Shown here: positions 36,467 to 46,117 of the stretch, piece by piece
How the letters are laid out: every line of letters starts with the position of its first letter
Numbering within the stretch: position 1 is the first letter of the stretch
Assembly: GCF_022549775.1 (NCBI RefSeq)
Contig: NZ_JAKZGP010000012.1
Coordinates: forward strand, 28,754-92,753
Source of the DNA: Belliella filtrata
Lineage (GTDB): Bacteria > Bacteroidota > Bacteroidia > Cytophagales > Cyclobacteriaceae
Direction: 5' to 3'
DNA: 64,000 bases
Notes under the pieces: model-generated
The model's input: the letters and a program-made list of their open reading frames with translations, nothing else
The model's database searches: none
What the model was told of the DNA's origin: nothing
Made by a program: the position numbers and the translations under genes

Positions 36467-37162
36467 TTAAATCTTTCCTTCATCTGCAAAGCTAAAGTAA
36501 CCACTATCTGTGAAAATCAAATGATCCAATACACTAACATCCAAATTTTGACCTATAAGCTTTAGCCTATCCGTCAATGCTATATCTTGTCGTGAAGGGT
36601 TCAGACTACCCGAAGGATGGTTATGTACCAAGATCATGGAACTCGCCATCAGCTCCAAAGCATACTTAAAGATTATCTTTGGGTCAGCGATTGTAGCATT
36701 TAATCCTCCTTTGGATATCAACTGCTTTTTGATCACATAGTTGTTTCTATTGAGATAAATTACCCAAAAATTCTCCACTATCTCATCTTGCAAATAGGGG
36801 ATCATGATATGATAGGCCTCAGTAGAAGACGTAATGCGATCTTTTTTTGCTGGCTCTTGCAGCTTTCTTCGTCTTCCTAGCTCCAGCGCACTCACTATAG
36901 TAACTGCCTTCGCTTCACCGATACCCTTGAACTGCTGCAAATCCTTGACAGAAAGCCTAGCAAGTTCAGCTAGACTATTGTTGACCTTGCTGAGAATAAA
37001 GCGTGATAAATCAACTGCACTTACTGACTTAGTTCCAGAACCGATCAATATAGCGATCAACTCAGCATCTGACAAGGCAGACTTACCTTTGAGCAGTAAC
37101 TTTTCTCGAGGTCTATCCTCTTCTGCGAGCATAGAGATCTTAATAGACTGGTATGTATCCAT
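36467..37162 (-). CDS. radC: RadC-family JAB-domain protein
   Basis: This 231-residue protein has helix-hairpin-helix segments at about 30-90 ('LARLSVKDLQQFKGIGEAKA') and a C-terminal JAB/MPN metal site with HxHPSGxxxPSxxD, here 'VHNHPSGSLNPSRQD'. The name RadC implies DNA repair, but such a role has been questioned and the biochemical activity is uncertain. The downstream DUF1684 gene starts 3 nt later. Confidence 0.93.
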   Translation of the reverse strand: MDTYQSIKISMLAEEDRPREKLLLKGKSALSDAELIAILIGSGTKSVSAVDLSRFILSKVNNSLAELARLSVKDLQQFKGIGEAKAVTIVSALELGRRRKLQEPAKKDRITSSTEAYHIMIPYLQDEIVENFWVIYLNRNNYVIKKQLISKGGLNATIADPKIIFKYALELMASSMILVHNHPSGSLNPSRQDIALTDRLKLIGQNLDVSVLDHLIFTDSGYFSFADEGKI

Positions 37163-37217
37163 AAAAATTCATTGAGGTTAAAAATAATCTCTAACAAGTT
37201 AAAAAAATATTGGACAC

Positions 37218-37250
37218 AAAAAAAGTCCTAACCTCACAGATCAGGACTTA
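37218..37250 (-). terminator. rpsT terminator
   Basis: On the minus strand AAGTCCT and AGGACTT form a 7-bp stem with a 13-nt loop, followed by seven T. Confidence 0.85.
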
Positions 37251-37271
37251 ATTATATTTTTCAGGTTACAA

Positions 37272-37526
37272 TTAACCCAAAGAATTAACCAATTTGGTCA
37301 ATTTTGATTTCTTGTTTGAAGCGTTGTTCTTGTGAAGGATATTCTTCTTAGCCAATTTATCGATCATAGAAGTAACTTTCTTCAACAATTCTTGAGCTTC
37401 AACTTTATCAGTAGTAAGTCTCAATCTTTTGATAAAAGTCCTTGTAGTCTTGGCCTGATACCTGTTTCTCAAACGTTTGGCTTCGTTTGCACGAATTCTT
37501 TTAAGTGCCGATTTGTGATTTGCCAT
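37272..37526 (-). CDS. rpsT: 30S ribosomal protein S20
   Basis: S20 (84 residues) is a small basic helical protein that binds 16S rRNA. Landmarks are 'MANHKSALKRIRANEAKRLRN' (quoted in part) and 'IDKLAKKNILHKNNASNKKSKL'. It is transcribed alone from the minus strand, with two consensus promoters upstream and a terminator downstream. Confidence 0.97.
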   Translation of the reverse strand: MANHKSALKRIRANEAKRLRNRYQAKTTRTFIKRLRLTTDKVEAQELLKKVTSMIDKLAKKNILHKNNASNKKSKLTKLVNSLG

Positions 37527-37577
37527 ATCTTTATTTGCTTAATTTCTTTTACAATCCCGTTATTCCTAAACGGAGTG

Positions 37578-37608
37578 CAAAGTTAATAGATTAATTTTTA
37601 AACACAAA
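37578..37608 (-). promoter_or_regulatory. Proximal rpsT promoter
   Basis: On the minus strand TTTG (37608-37605) and TAACTTTG (37585-37578) are 19 nt apart, an exact fit to the Bacteroidota consensus. The predicted start is near 37571, about 45 nt before the ATG. Confidence 0.75.
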
Positions 37609-37682
37609 AGGATTTCTTAACTAAACCTAGTAAAGTTGAGAAATCAGCATGAGTTTTTTTTTCTTTTTCCGCCTTAGTGCTG

Positions 37683-37712
37683 CAAAGGTAACATATAATT
37701 TCAGTATCCAAA
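37683..37712 (-). promoter_or_regulatory. Distal rpsT promoter
   Basis: On the minus strand TTTG (37712-37709) and TACCTTTG (37690-37683) are 18 nt apart. It would add a leader of about 150 nt to rpsT or produce a short RNA. Confidence 0.6.
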
Positions 37713-37841
37713 TCGATTTGCTATAAATACTAGCAAGGGAATCAGTGATATTGCTCTGATTTTTTTAATGCTAGCAAATTTTAAAGGATTGATTTTTCAA
37801 TACATATTTTTAAATTTCATCAATACAAACTCTTTTTAATC

Positions 37842-38740
37842 ATGAGATACTTTTAATTGATATTGTTCTTCTTCTGATAGGTAACATGGTCATGGCGGCT
37901 TGGGATTTTTTGCTCACAAAAAAATTAACAGGCATGCTTTTTTTCACTCCCACCTGAAATGATAGGCTTTTTTAAGTCAAATATCCAATTTATTACTGAA
38001 AACGCTGTCAACCCAGACAGAAGGCGCTACGCCGTATTTGGCGAAGCTGAAAAACATTATTTGGACGCAGACATCTATGGCCATAGTGCTTTCTACACCC
38101 CTCCGAGGTATTGGCAGTAAGCGGTAGAAAAATTCGGAGAAGAAGAGCTAGGCAAATACGGAATAGGTACCTGGAATGCATACAACACCAAAAGCCAACT
38201 TACGGAAGCATTTAAGAGAAAGGATAAAAAAGCCATTCTAAGACTTGCGGTTGATCTTGTCCATTATATTGGCGACATCAATGTGCCGTTACATACCACC
38301 AAAAACTATAACGGCCAATTGACAAATGTATATGGAATTCACGCATTTTGGGAAAGTAGAATTCCAGAACTATTATCGGATGATTACGACCTATTGGTTG
38401 GACAAGCTAAAATCATCCCAAATACCCAACTTGCTGCCTAGGACGCAATAATCTATGCACATTTGACACTTGACTCTATCCTTCATTCTGAAAAAATCTT
38501 AAACGACAGATGAAGCGTTCTATCAAAATGATAGCGGATTTTTGGTATAGTGCATGGATAGATGCTGGCCAACCAATCCTCAATGATCTTTTGGACAAAC
38601 CTGTGGAAGATCTCGAAGAAAAGTTCTCTTCACCCAGCACTCCACTCAACGTACGAGAACACGAAGGACTTGCTAGCAAAGAATCTCAAGAAGAACTCTG
38701 CAGATCATTTTACAGGTCTATGTGGAGAACTGGGAATTGA
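37842..38740 (+). pseudogene. Broken S1/P1-nuclease-like (zinc-dependent phospholipase C) gene
   Basis: A clear protein relic runs through several frames: 'HGHGGLGFFAHKKINRHA', then 'SLPPEMIGFFKSNIQFITENAVNPDRR' (quoted in part), 'AVFGEAEKHYLDADIYGH', 'LAVDLVHYIGDINVPLHTT', 'YGIHAFWESRIPELL' and finally 'MIADFWYSAWIDAGQP'. The metal-binding His and Asp residues typical of this zinc enzyme family are still readable. In-frame stops (for example TAG near 38441 and TAA near 38128) and at least two frameshifts make it non-functional. An intact paralogue may exist elsewhere in the genome. The left 315 nt (37527-37841) hold only the rpsT promoters. Confidence 0.88.
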
Positions 38741-38773
38741 CAACTTTAAAACATCAAGGAGCTCATTTATAGG

Positions 38774-40078
38774 CTAAACATTCAAATACTCCTTTATGGC
38801 ATCTGCCAACTTTGTAAAAGTACTCCGAAAAGTAGCTTCATCATCCTCTAGCAGTGTCACTCTAAAACCTCTAAGTTCTGAGCAAAAAGAAGAAATCGGC
38901 ACCACACAAATCCCTGTAGATGCCAACAAACAGTACACAAATCGCTTATCAAGCGGCATATCTTTTTCCAACAGCCATGAATCTAACAGGGTTTTCACAT
39001 TTGGATTATCGACTGGCAACAACTGATCTGGATGAAGATAAGTCTCGTCAAAAACAATGGTATTGTAAAATGCCCCTTGCGTAGGATTAAATTTGATACC
39101 TGGAATTCCTTCAAGCAAATCGCTTAAGAGTTGGCTTCTTTTCCCAATTTTACTATTTTCCTCAAGCCTGTAAGTTTTGTAAGCTGGATGCGACATGATC
39201 TTTGGAATCGAAAGTTGAGGTAAAATGGTCGAACACACCTCTATCATCTTGGCATTCTCCAAAGTCTGAACCAACTTTCCAAATTCTTTGGAAGCATCTC
39301 TATTGTAAAACTCCATCCAACCACACCTAGAGCCTGGCCATGGAAATTCCTTAGAAATGCCTTTTAGCGAAATCGCTGGCAAATCTCCAACTACCTCGGA
39401 AAGCGCCACTGCATTTATCCCATTATAGGTGATATTTTGGTAGATCTCATCCGCAATCAAAAGCAACTTGAATTCCCTAGCTATTTTCACAAAGCCTTCA
39501 AGCACTTCCTTGGGGTAGACCATGCCTGTAGGGTTATCAGGATTAATAATCAATATACCCACTATGCTAGGGTTATACTTCACCTTGTTATATAAATCCT
39601 CCATATCTGGAAGCCACTGGTTGTCTGGATCAAGCTTATAAGTGATCGGAGAAGTGTTAGCATGTGCAGCCTCAGCAGAACTATGTGTACTATAAGCTGG
39701 GGAAGGTCCAATAATCCGAGCTGTAGGAATCAAAAACTGATAAAGTTTAGCTATAGCATCACCTAAACCATTAAAAAATAAAATATCGCTGGCCGTAATC
39801 TGAACTCCATTCTTCTCATTATTCAAATTGGCCAAAAACTCCCTGGTTTCCAAAACACCCTTGGAGTCTGCGTAACCGTAAGAATGATCTTGCTTCACCA
39901 GGTCAGCGACTATGTCCTTCATCCACACGGGCACTTTGTTGTTTTTTTGAATTGGGTCACCGATATTCTCCCAAGTGATCCTTTGTCCCAAAGCCTCAAC
40001 TTGTCTTGCCTTTTTGACAATTCCCCTGATCTCATAATTCAACTCTTCGGCGCCTGGCCTAAGCAACAAAGTTCTCAT
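38774..40078 (-). CDS. Class I/II pyridoxal-phosphate aminotransferase (alanine-aminotransferase-like)
   Basis: This 434-residue fold-type I enzyme has 'NPDNPTGMVYP' (cofactor Asp/Asn region), 'LLIADEIYQNITY' and the PLP lysine in 'SLKGISKEFPWPGSRCGW', with the phosphate-binding Arg after it. The C-terminal 'GICVVPISSFCSELRGFRVTLL' (quoted in part) contains the substrate-carboxylate Arg. It resembles AlaA/AlaT-type alanine aminotransferases; the substrate is not proved by sequence. It is transcribed alone. Confidence 0.88.
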   Translation of the reverse strand: MRTLLLRPGAEELNYEIRGIVKKARQVEALGQRITWENIGDPIQKNNKVPVWMKDIVADLVKQDHSYGYADSKGVLETREFLANLNNEKNGVQITASDILFFNGLGDAIAKLYQFLIPTARIIGPSPAYSTHSSAEAAHANTSPITYKLDPDNQWLPDMEDLYNKVKYNPSIVGILIINPDNPTGMVYPKEVLEGFVKIAREFKLLLIADEIYQNITYNGINAVALSEVVGDLPAISLKGISKEFPWPGSRCGWMEFYNRDASKEFGKLVQTLENAKMIEVCSTILPQLSIPKIMSHPAYKTYRLEENSKIGKRSQLLSDLLEGIPGIKFNPTQGAFYNTIVFDETYLHPDQLLPVDNPNVKTLLDSWLLEKDMPLDKRFVYCLLASTGICVVPISSFCSELRGFRVTLLEDDEATFRSTFTKLADAIKEYLNV

Positions 40079-40413
40079 AATTTAAATTTTAGAAAATCGT
40101 CAGCAAAGAAACAAAAAACTATGTGAAGACTAATTAATTTCAAAGAAAGATATTCAAACCTTCATAAAAAATGAAATGAGATTCTTCCTAACCACAAACC
40201 TAGAAAACAATCTATGGAAACAACTAAATGTATCTGGAAATAATAGCATTTCAAATTCTTTTGCAAGTTTTATAAATTTGAAATCAGTACACTTACGATA
40301 CCTTACGTTTTTGACGAAGATAGCGGTAAAATCATTATAGCGGCAGTTTTTCACATGAGTAGAAATCCAGACCTTTGGGAAGGTCGCTAAACATTTTCTT
40401 AATCACTTAATTT

Positions 40414-40444
40414 TTTGACCAAGAATTATTCCAACTTATCTTTG
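40414..40444 (+). promoter_or_regulatory. Promoter of the Bcr/CflA transporter gene
   Basis: TTTG (40414-40417), 19 nt, TATCTTTG (40437-40444): an exact consensus match. The rest of the 40079-40544 spacer shows no gene or repeat. Confidence 0.75.
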
Positions 40445-40544
40445 CAAAAAAGAACTCAAAGTTTGAAATCCCTGTTGATTTTTGATACCCAAAATTTCCT
40501 TACTGAAAAAGCTTTATCAATTTTCAGAATCTCGAAGGAATAAA

Positions 40545-41780
40545 ATGAAAAATAGAGAGAATTTTGTAATCATACTCATACTCGGTGCATTATGTACCAT
40601 CAGTCCATTTTCGATTGACATGTACCTCCCAGGGTTTCCCGCTATGGCGAAAGACCTTGGAGTTGATATTTCCCAAATCCAACTATCTCTGACAAGTTAC
40701 CTTGTTGGAATTGCCATTGGTCAGCTGTTCTATGGCCCGCTTTTGGACAAATATGGAAGAAAGAAACCACTGATCATAGGTATGCTGATCTATATCGTAT
40801 CTTCGATATTTTGTGCATATGCCTCATCTGTGGATAGCTTGATCTTGATGCGCTTCTTGCAAGCCGTCGGTGGTTGTGTTGGTATGGTTGCAGCTCAAGC
40901 TTTGGTAAGAGATATCTTCCCTATCAATAAAACCGCTCAGGTTCTGGCACTGCTTACTTTGGTGATTGCCGTATCGCCTATGATTGCACCTACAGTAGGG
41001 GGGTACATGAGCGCACATTTTCATTGGCATGCCATTTTTATTGTACTGGCCGCTATAACGGCTGTAATTTTGGTTGCTGCAATATTCCTATTACCCAATG
41101 GAGCAGCACCAGAAAGCAACCTTTCACTTAGACCAATGAAGGTTATATCAAACTACAGGTCAGTGTTAGATAATCGCCAGTTTCTAACCTACATGCTTGC
41201 GGGAGGAATTGCTGGAGCAGCACCATTTGCCTACATCGCAGGTTCAGCCAATGTATTTATGAATATCTATCAGGTATCGGAGCAGACTTATGGTTTGATA
41301 TTTGGTGTTTTGGCATTTGCAATGATAGGTTCCACACAACTCAATCATTACTTACTTAGAAAATTCACCAGCAAACAAATCATACAATTTTCACTTTGGT
41401 ATCAGACCATTACCGGCTTGGTGCTAGTGGCTGGACTATGGCTGAATCTATTCAATGTATATGGATTAGTCTTCACTATGTTCATTTTCCTTACGGCACA
41501 CGGACTTAATCAACCAAATGCAGCAGCTCTTTCTTTGGCACCTTTTGCAAAGAGTGCAGGTAGTGCTTCTGCCCTATTAGGAAGTATGAGAATGGCCATG
41601 GGAGGAGTAGTCTCCGCTACAGTCAGTTTCATCCACAACGGCACAGCCCTGCCTATGGTGAGTATCATGGCACTGTGTGCATTAGGTGGCTTATTGACGA
41701 TTATGGTGGACAAAAGAATTCCTCATAACAAACGAGTACCTTCCAACTCATTGAATAAAAAAATAGCCATATCTACTTAA
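40545..41780 (+). CDS. Bcr/CflA-family MFS drug-resistance transporter
   Basis: This 411-residue transporter has 12 predicted helices. The DHA1 Bcr/CflA pattern is clear: 'SPFSIDMYLPGFPAMAKDLG' in helix 1, motif A 'GPLLDKYGRKKPLIIG' after helix 2, and 'RFLQAVGGCVGMVAAQALVRD' (quoted in part) in helix 4. I chose the ATG at 40545 ('MKNRENF') because the extension from 40482 would put a charged stretch unlike the family ahead of helix 1. It is probably a proton-driven efflux pump for small drugs or metabolites. It ends before a terminator shared with ettA. Confidence 0.92.
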   Translation: MKNRENFVIILILGALCTISPFSIDMYLPGFPAMAKDLGVDISQIQLSLTSYLVGIAIGQLFYGPLLDKYGRKKPLIIGMLIYIVSSIFCAYASSVDSLILMRFLQAVGGCVGMVAAQALVRDIFPINKTAQVLALLTLVIAVSPMIAPTVGGYMSAHFHWHAIFIVLAAITAVILVAAIFLLPNGAAPESNLSLRPMKVISNYRSVLDNRQFLTYMLAGGIAGAAPFAYIAGSANVFMNIYQVSEQTYGLIFGVLAFAMIGSTQLNHYLLRKFTSKQIIQFSLWYQTITGLVLVAGLWLNLFNVYGLVFTMFIFLTAHGLNQPNAAALSLAPFAKSAGSASALLGSMRMAMGGVVSATVSFIHNGTALPMVSIMALCALGGLLTIMVDKRIPHNKRVPSNSLNKKIAIST

Positions 41781-41835
41781 AAGACAGCTTTGGGTTTTAT
41801 CATAAACCCAATCATACTTATGATTCAAAAAATAA

Positions 41836-41879
41836 AAAGAGGCATTCGAACTAACAAAAATCAGCTCGGATGCCTCTTT
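41836..41879. terminator. Bidirectional terminator between transporter and ettA
   Basis: The AAAGAGGCA/TGCCTCTTT stem has an extra CGA/TCG pairing inside it and A and T runs on both sides, so it can serve both convergent genes. A weaker hairpin (TTGGGTTT/AAACCCAA) lies at about 41790-41811, closer to the transporter stop. Confidence 0.8.
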
Positions 41880-41914
41880 AAATATCCTCTCAATTCCGAG
41901 AATTAACCATTAAC

Positions 41915-43594
41915 TTACCTCAATGGCTTGTACTTGATTCTTCTTGGTGTCAAGTCGCCTAGGCGTTTCTTCTTGTTCTCTTCATAATCGGAGAAGTTTC
42001 CTTCAAACCAATACACTTGAGAGTCTCCTTCAAATGCCAAAATATGGGTGCAAATCCTATCCAAGAACCACCTGTCGTGGGAGATGATCACCGCACAGCC
42101 ACCGAAGTTCTCCAACGCTTCTTCCAAAGCTCTCAACGTATTCACATCCAAATCATTGGTAGGCTCATCGAGTAAAAGTAAGTTTCCGCCCTCTTTCAAG
42201 GTCATTGCTAAGTGAACCCTATTGCGTTCCCCTCCAGATAGCACCCCTACTTTTTTCTCTTGATCAGAACCTGTAAAATTGAATTTCCCAACATAAGCCC
42301 GGGAATTCATTTCTTTATTACCCAACTTAATAATCTCATTTCCACCAGAGATAGACTCAAACACTGATTTGTTAGGATCTAAGCTATCATGCTCTTGATC
42401 TACATAAGCCAGCTTGACGGTTTCCCCAACTTCAAAATTACCTGCATCTGCCTTCTCTCGACCAGTAATCAACTTGAAAAGGGTAGACTTCCCAGCACCA
42501 TTTGGACCAATGATTCCTACAATACCACCTTGAGGAAGGTTGAAAGATAAATCTTCAAAAAGTAACTTATCACCAAAGGCTTTAGAAACACCATTGACCT
42601 CGATCACCTTGGCTCCTAGTCTTGGTCCTGGTGGAATGTAAAGTTCCAGCTTAGCTTCCTTCTCTTTTCCTTCTTCACTGATCAGTTTATCATATGCACT
42701 CAAACGCGCCTTACCTTTAGCCTGACGAGCTTTAGGAGTCATTTTGATCCATTCCAACTCACGCTCGAGTGTTTTCTGCCTCTTTGACTCCGTCTTCTCT
42801 TCTTGCTTCAGTCTACTCTGTTTCTGATCAAGCCATGATGAATAGTTACCTTTCCAAGGAATACCCTCACCTCTATCCAACTCAAGAATCCACCCAGCTA
42901 CATTATCTAAGAAATACCTATCATGGGTCACAGCGATCACTGTACCTTTGTAGTGCTGCAAATGTTGCTCAAGCCAGTGAACTGACTCGGCATCTAGGTG
43001 GTTGGTAGGCTCATCAAGAAGCAATACATCCGGTTCTTGAAGTAGCAATCGGCATAGCGAAACCCTTCGTTTCTCACCACCAGACAAATTCCCAATAACC
43101 GCATCGCTAGGAGGAAGTCTCAAGGCATCCATGGCTTTTTCAAGCATTGTCTCTAGTTCCCAAGCATTGGCAGCATCTAACTTTTCTTGAACCTCTCCCT
43201 GTTTGGTAATCAGCTTATCCATAGCATCTGGATCTTCCATGATTGCAGGATCCATAAATTGCTCATTGATCGCTTCGAATTCTTTCAGCAGGTTGACAGT
43301 CTCCGATACAGCTTCCTCTACAATATCCTTCACCGTCTTGTTTGGATCAAGCTGAGGCTCTTGCTCAAGCATCCCCACAGAATAGCCTGGTGACCAGACA
43401 ACTTCTCCTTGAAATTCTTTATCAATACCCGCTATGATCTTTAGCAAGGAACTTTTCCCTGAGCCATTGAGACCTAATACTCCAATTTTGGCACCATAAA
43501 AAAACGAAAGGTATATATCTTTGAGTACTCGCTTTTGAGGAGGGTAGATTTTGGATACCCCAGCCATAGAAAATATGATCTTTTCTCCACTCAT
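41915..43594 (-). CDS. ettA: Energy-dependent translational throttle protein EttA
   Basis: EttA (559 residues) is an ABC-F ATPase that binds the ribosomal E site and gates entry into elongation according to the ATP/ADP ratio. Walker A motifs are 'GLNGSGKSSLLK' and 'GPNGAGKSTLFK', with signatures 'NLSGGEKRRVSLC' and 'VLSGGERNRVHLA'. The arm segment near 95-140 and the linker 'KQSRLKQEEKTESKRQKTLERELEW' (quoted in part) followed by 'KARQAKGKARLSAYDKL' match EttA. The length matches the E. coli protein. It is transcribed alone. Confidence 0.95.
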   Translation of the reverse strand: MSGEKIIFSMAGVSKIYPPQKRVLKDIYLSFFYGAKIGVLGLNGSGKSSLLKIIAGIDKEFQGEVVWSPGYSVGMLEQEPQLDPNKTVKDIVEEAVSETVNLLKEFEAINEQFMDPAIMEDPDAMDKLITKQGEVQEKLDAANAWELETMLEKAMDALRLPPSDAVIGNLSGGEKRRVSLCRLLLQEPDVLLLDEPTNHLDAESVHWLEQHLQHYKGTVIAVTHDRYFLDNVAGWILELDRGEGIPWKGNYSSWLDQKQSRLKQEEKTESKRQKTLERELEWIKMTPKARQAKGKARLSAYDKLISEEGKEKEAKLELYIPPGPRLGAKVIEVNGVSKAFGDKLLFEDLSFNLPQGGIVGIIGPNGAGKSTLFKLITGREKADAGNFEVGETVKLAYVDQEHDSLDPNKSVFESISGGNEIIKLGNKEMNSRAYVGKFNFTGSDQEKKVGVLSGGERNRVHLAMTLKEGGNLLLLDEPTNDLDVNTLRALEEALENFGGCAVIISHDRWFLDRICTHILAFEGDSQVYWFEGNFSDYEENKKKRLGDLTPRRIKYKPLR

Positions 43595-43729
43595 AAGTTT
43601 TAATTTTTATTAAAATTTTACATCTTATGGAACAAAGATGCAAAAAAAGCCCTTTCTTAGGATAAATCATTTCGAATTAATTAATTTGCATTTAGTAAAG
43701 CTATAGACCACCACAACCTATTAAATCAA

Positions 43730-44977
43730 ATGGAGCATCCACACGGATACATCAAAGAAGGAAAAGTGTATTTAAAAGGTTTTCTTAATCAGCCAGATAG
43801 AATCATCGGCGAAGTCAAAGAAGACGAAGCATCGACCTTGAAATACTTTGAAGATAGATTTGCTACTGTCAAAATGAAAGTAGAGAATCTCAAAACAAAT
43901 ATTGAAGAGAACCAAAACAAAGGTTCATTCCTAATGAAACTGATACACCTCAGGGATTCTCTGTACCAGTATGATGCTTTGGGAGATTTCGTCCCTCTGA
44001 TCGAAGAGCTGGACAAGCAAGAAGTCTTTCTAGAGGATATCATCAAAAAAAACAGAGAGAGAAACCTTGAAATCAAGCAAGGGCTAATTGTAGAAGCAGA
44101 AGCTTTGAGCAACCAGACAGACTGGAAGGAAGTTTCAGAGCAGTTCAAAGAGCTTAAGCTTAGGTGGATCAAAACAGGTCCAGTAGAAAAGGAGTTTGAA
44201 GAAGATATTGAAAACCGTTTCAATGAAGCAGTTGATTCGTTTTTTGAGAAAAGAAAAGAGTTCTTCGAAGAACTAGCCGCTCAAGCCGAGGAAAACATCA
44301 AAATTTATGAGGACTTGGTAAGACAGGCGCAAGAAGCTTTCAATAATCCAGACGCAAAAAAAGCTTTTGAGGTCAGTAAAAGAATTCAAAAGGAATGGAA
44401 AGCTTCTGGAAAAGTTCCTGCGGAGAAAAGACAACCACTTTGGGATGAGTTTTCTAAACTCAACAACAGAATATTCAGTCGATTCAAAAGAGAGATGCAA
44501 TCTGGTCCGAGGCTTAACCCAAGAGAAGTGCTAGCGAAAATGGAGCAAATCACAGACACCATGAAAAAGCTAGCATACCTTGACAGCACACCAATGGTAG
44601 TCTCTCAGGCTAAAAAATTACAAGCAGAATGGAAACCCCTTAGCCAAACAAGGCCAAGAGACGCAAATTTCATTACAAGGAATTTTATATTTTATTCAGA
44701 GATCGTATTTGAAAAATCCTTTCTCAACAGGCTTGCCGTATCAAAGGATGCCGACTTCAGAGACAAGTCAGAACAAGAGCAAGCGAAAATCAAATCCATA
44801 ATACTCAAAGACTTACTTCAAAGAGATGAGAGTGAGTTAAAAACAATCAAGGAAAATGCTGACAATTTCAGAAGTCAGGAGCCTGATTTTGAGATCATGA
44901 TGAGAAGAAAAATTAGTGCTTTCCGTAGAAAAATAGACGTAAAAAATTTCATCTTAAAGGAACTTTCCAACAAATAA
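43730..44977 (+). CDS. DUF349 domain protein
   Basis: This 415-residue acidic/basic helical protein carries several DUF349 repeats of about 70 residues, for example 'WKEVSEQFKELKLRWIKTGPV', 'AFEVSKRIQKEWKASGKVP' and 'QAKKLQAEWKPLSQTRP' (Trp-x-x-G/P pattern). There is no signal peptide. The function is unknown, although DUF349 proteins have been linked to RNA-associated or stress roles in other bacteria. It diverges from ettA. Confidence 0.85.
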   Translation: MEHPHGYIKEGKVYLKGFLNQPDRIIGEVKEDEASTLKYFEDRFATVKMKVENLKTNIEENQNKGSFLMKLIHLRDSLYQYDALGDFVPLIEELDKQEVFLEDIIKKNRERNLEIKQGLIVEAEALSNQTDWKEVSEQFKELKLRWIKTGPVEKEFEEDIENRFNEAVDSFFEKRKEFFEELAAQAEENIKIYEDLVRQAQEAFNNPDAKKAFEVSKRIQKEWKASGKVPAEKRQPLWDEFSKLNNRIFSRFKREMQSGPRLNPREVLAKMEQITDTMKKLAYLDSTPMVVSQAKKLQAEWKPLSQTRPRDANFITRNFIFYSEIVFEKSFLNRLAVSKDADFRDKSEQEQAKIKSIILKDLLQRDESELKTIKENADNFRSQEPDFEIMMRRKISAFRRKIDVKNFILKELSNK

Positions 44978-44986
44978 TCAGTTTAA

Positions 44987-45017
44987 GATTGAAAATTTAA
45001 AACAATTTCTATTTTTG
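44987..45017 (+). promoter_or_regulatory. Promoter of the DUF2795 gene
   Basis: ATTG (44987-44990), 19 nt, TATTTTTG (45010-45017). The start site would be about 30 nt before the ATG at 45056. Confidence 0.6.
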
Positions 45018-45055
45018 CAACCCGTTAAGGCGGTAAACTTTAAAACATTGACACT

Positions 45056-45277
45056 ATGTATTGGACATTAGAACTCGCATCTTACCTAGAAGATGCTCCA
45101 TGGCCTGCCACCAAAGATGAATTGATAGATTTCGCTATCCGTTCTGGTGCTCCATTGGAAGTTGTAGAAAACCTCCAAGAGCTGGAGGATGACGGTGAGC
45201 CTTACGAGAATATCGAAGAGATTTGGCCGGATTATCCGACCAAGGATGATTTCTTCTTCAACGAGGACGAATATTAA
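45056..45277 (+). CDS. DUF2795 family small acidic protein
   Basis: This 73-residue acidic protein matches the short DUF2795 proteins of Bacteroidota: 'WTLELASYLEDAPWPATKDEL', 'LVEVVENLQELEDD'-like middle and an Asp/Glu/Phe-rich tail. In other phyla this domain is a helical element that includes 'YP..k.eLi..A...gap.ev'. The function is not known. It has its own promoter and terminator and is likely well expressed. Confidence 0.88.
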   Translation: MYWTLELASYLEDAPWPATKDELIDFAIRSGAPLEVVENLQELEDDGEPYENIEEIWPDYPTKDDFFFNEDEY

Positions 45278-45280
45278 AAT

Positions 45281-45308
45281 AAAAAAAGAGCTAGATAGCT
45301 CTTTTTTT
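45281..45308. terminator. Terminator of the DUF2795 gene
   Basis: AAAAAAAGAGCTA-GA-TAGCTCTTTTTTT: a perfect 13-bp stem and T7, starting 3 nt after the stop; it is symmetrical. Confidence 0.92.
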
Positions 45309-45391
45309 ATTTTATGCTTATCTACATTCACAACTGTTTACGAAAAAAACCAATGCACTTTTGCATAAACCAATCTACACTTGATATCAAC

Positions 45392-46117
45392 CTAAAGCCC
45401 TAAAACCATTTTCAACTTGGGATATCCCGTTTTGCTTACAGGAACTTTCGCTCCCGACTTCAGCAATAGGACATACCCATCCTTTTCATAAGGCTCTATT
45501 TTTGTAATTTCTGTGACATTGACAATGTAAGACCGATGTACTCTCACAAATTGAGTAGGTGGCAAATGCTTCTCAAAAAATTTCATCGTCTTATTTTTCA
45601 AAAATTTACCATCAGCAGTATAAATATTTACATAGTCATCATTTGCCTCAAAATACCTTACATTGCTGTAAGGGACAATCTTGATTTCACCACGATCTTT
45701 TAAAACTATTCGCTCTACAGGTGTCGCCAAATCTTCCGATACCCTACCAAGGGGAGTGTTACTATCTCTCATCTTCATAAATTTTTCCAAAGCTTGCTCA
45801 AAACGAACTTTGGAAAAGGGTTTCAACAAGTAATCAACTGCATGAGCATCAAAAGCCCTCATTGCATACTCATCGAAAGCCGTGGTAAAAATCACAGCAG
45901 GCTGTACTTCGAGCAGTTCTAGCATTTCAAAACCAGAGATTTTGGGCATCTGCACATCCAAAAATATCAAGTCTGGCTCATGATTTTTAATAGCCTTCAA
46001 TCCGTCAAACCCATCATGGCAGATTTGAAGCACTTTAATTTCTGGATAAGACTCCAAAAAATCCTCCACGATTTCAGCCGCTAAAGGCTCATCATCAATT
46101 ATTACTACTTTGATCAT
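45392..46117 (-). CDS. LytTR-family response regulator
   Basis: This 241-residue regulator has a receiver domain (1-120: 'VVIIDDEPLA', phospho-Asp in 'LIFLDVQMPKISG', 'VIFTTAFDEYA', 'YLLKPFS') and a LytTR DNA-binding domain (about 140-240: 'IKIVPYSNVRYFEANDDYVNIY', quoted in part; 'FVRVHRSYIVN'). Its start overlaps the kinase gene by 23 nt, so the two are translationally coupled. Confidence 0.95.
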   Translation of the reverse strand: MIKVVIIDDEPLAAEIVEDFLESYPEIKVLQICHDGFDGLKAIKNHEPDLIFLDVQMPKISGFEMLELLEVQPAVIFTTAFDEYAMRAFDAHAVDYLLKPFSKVRFEQALEKFMKMRDSNTPLGRVSEDLATPVERIVLKDRGEIKIVPYSNVRYFEANDDYVNIYTADGKFLKNKTMKFFEKHLPPTQFVRVHRSYIVNVTEITKIEPYEKDGYVLLLKSGAKVPVSKTGYPKLKMVLGL

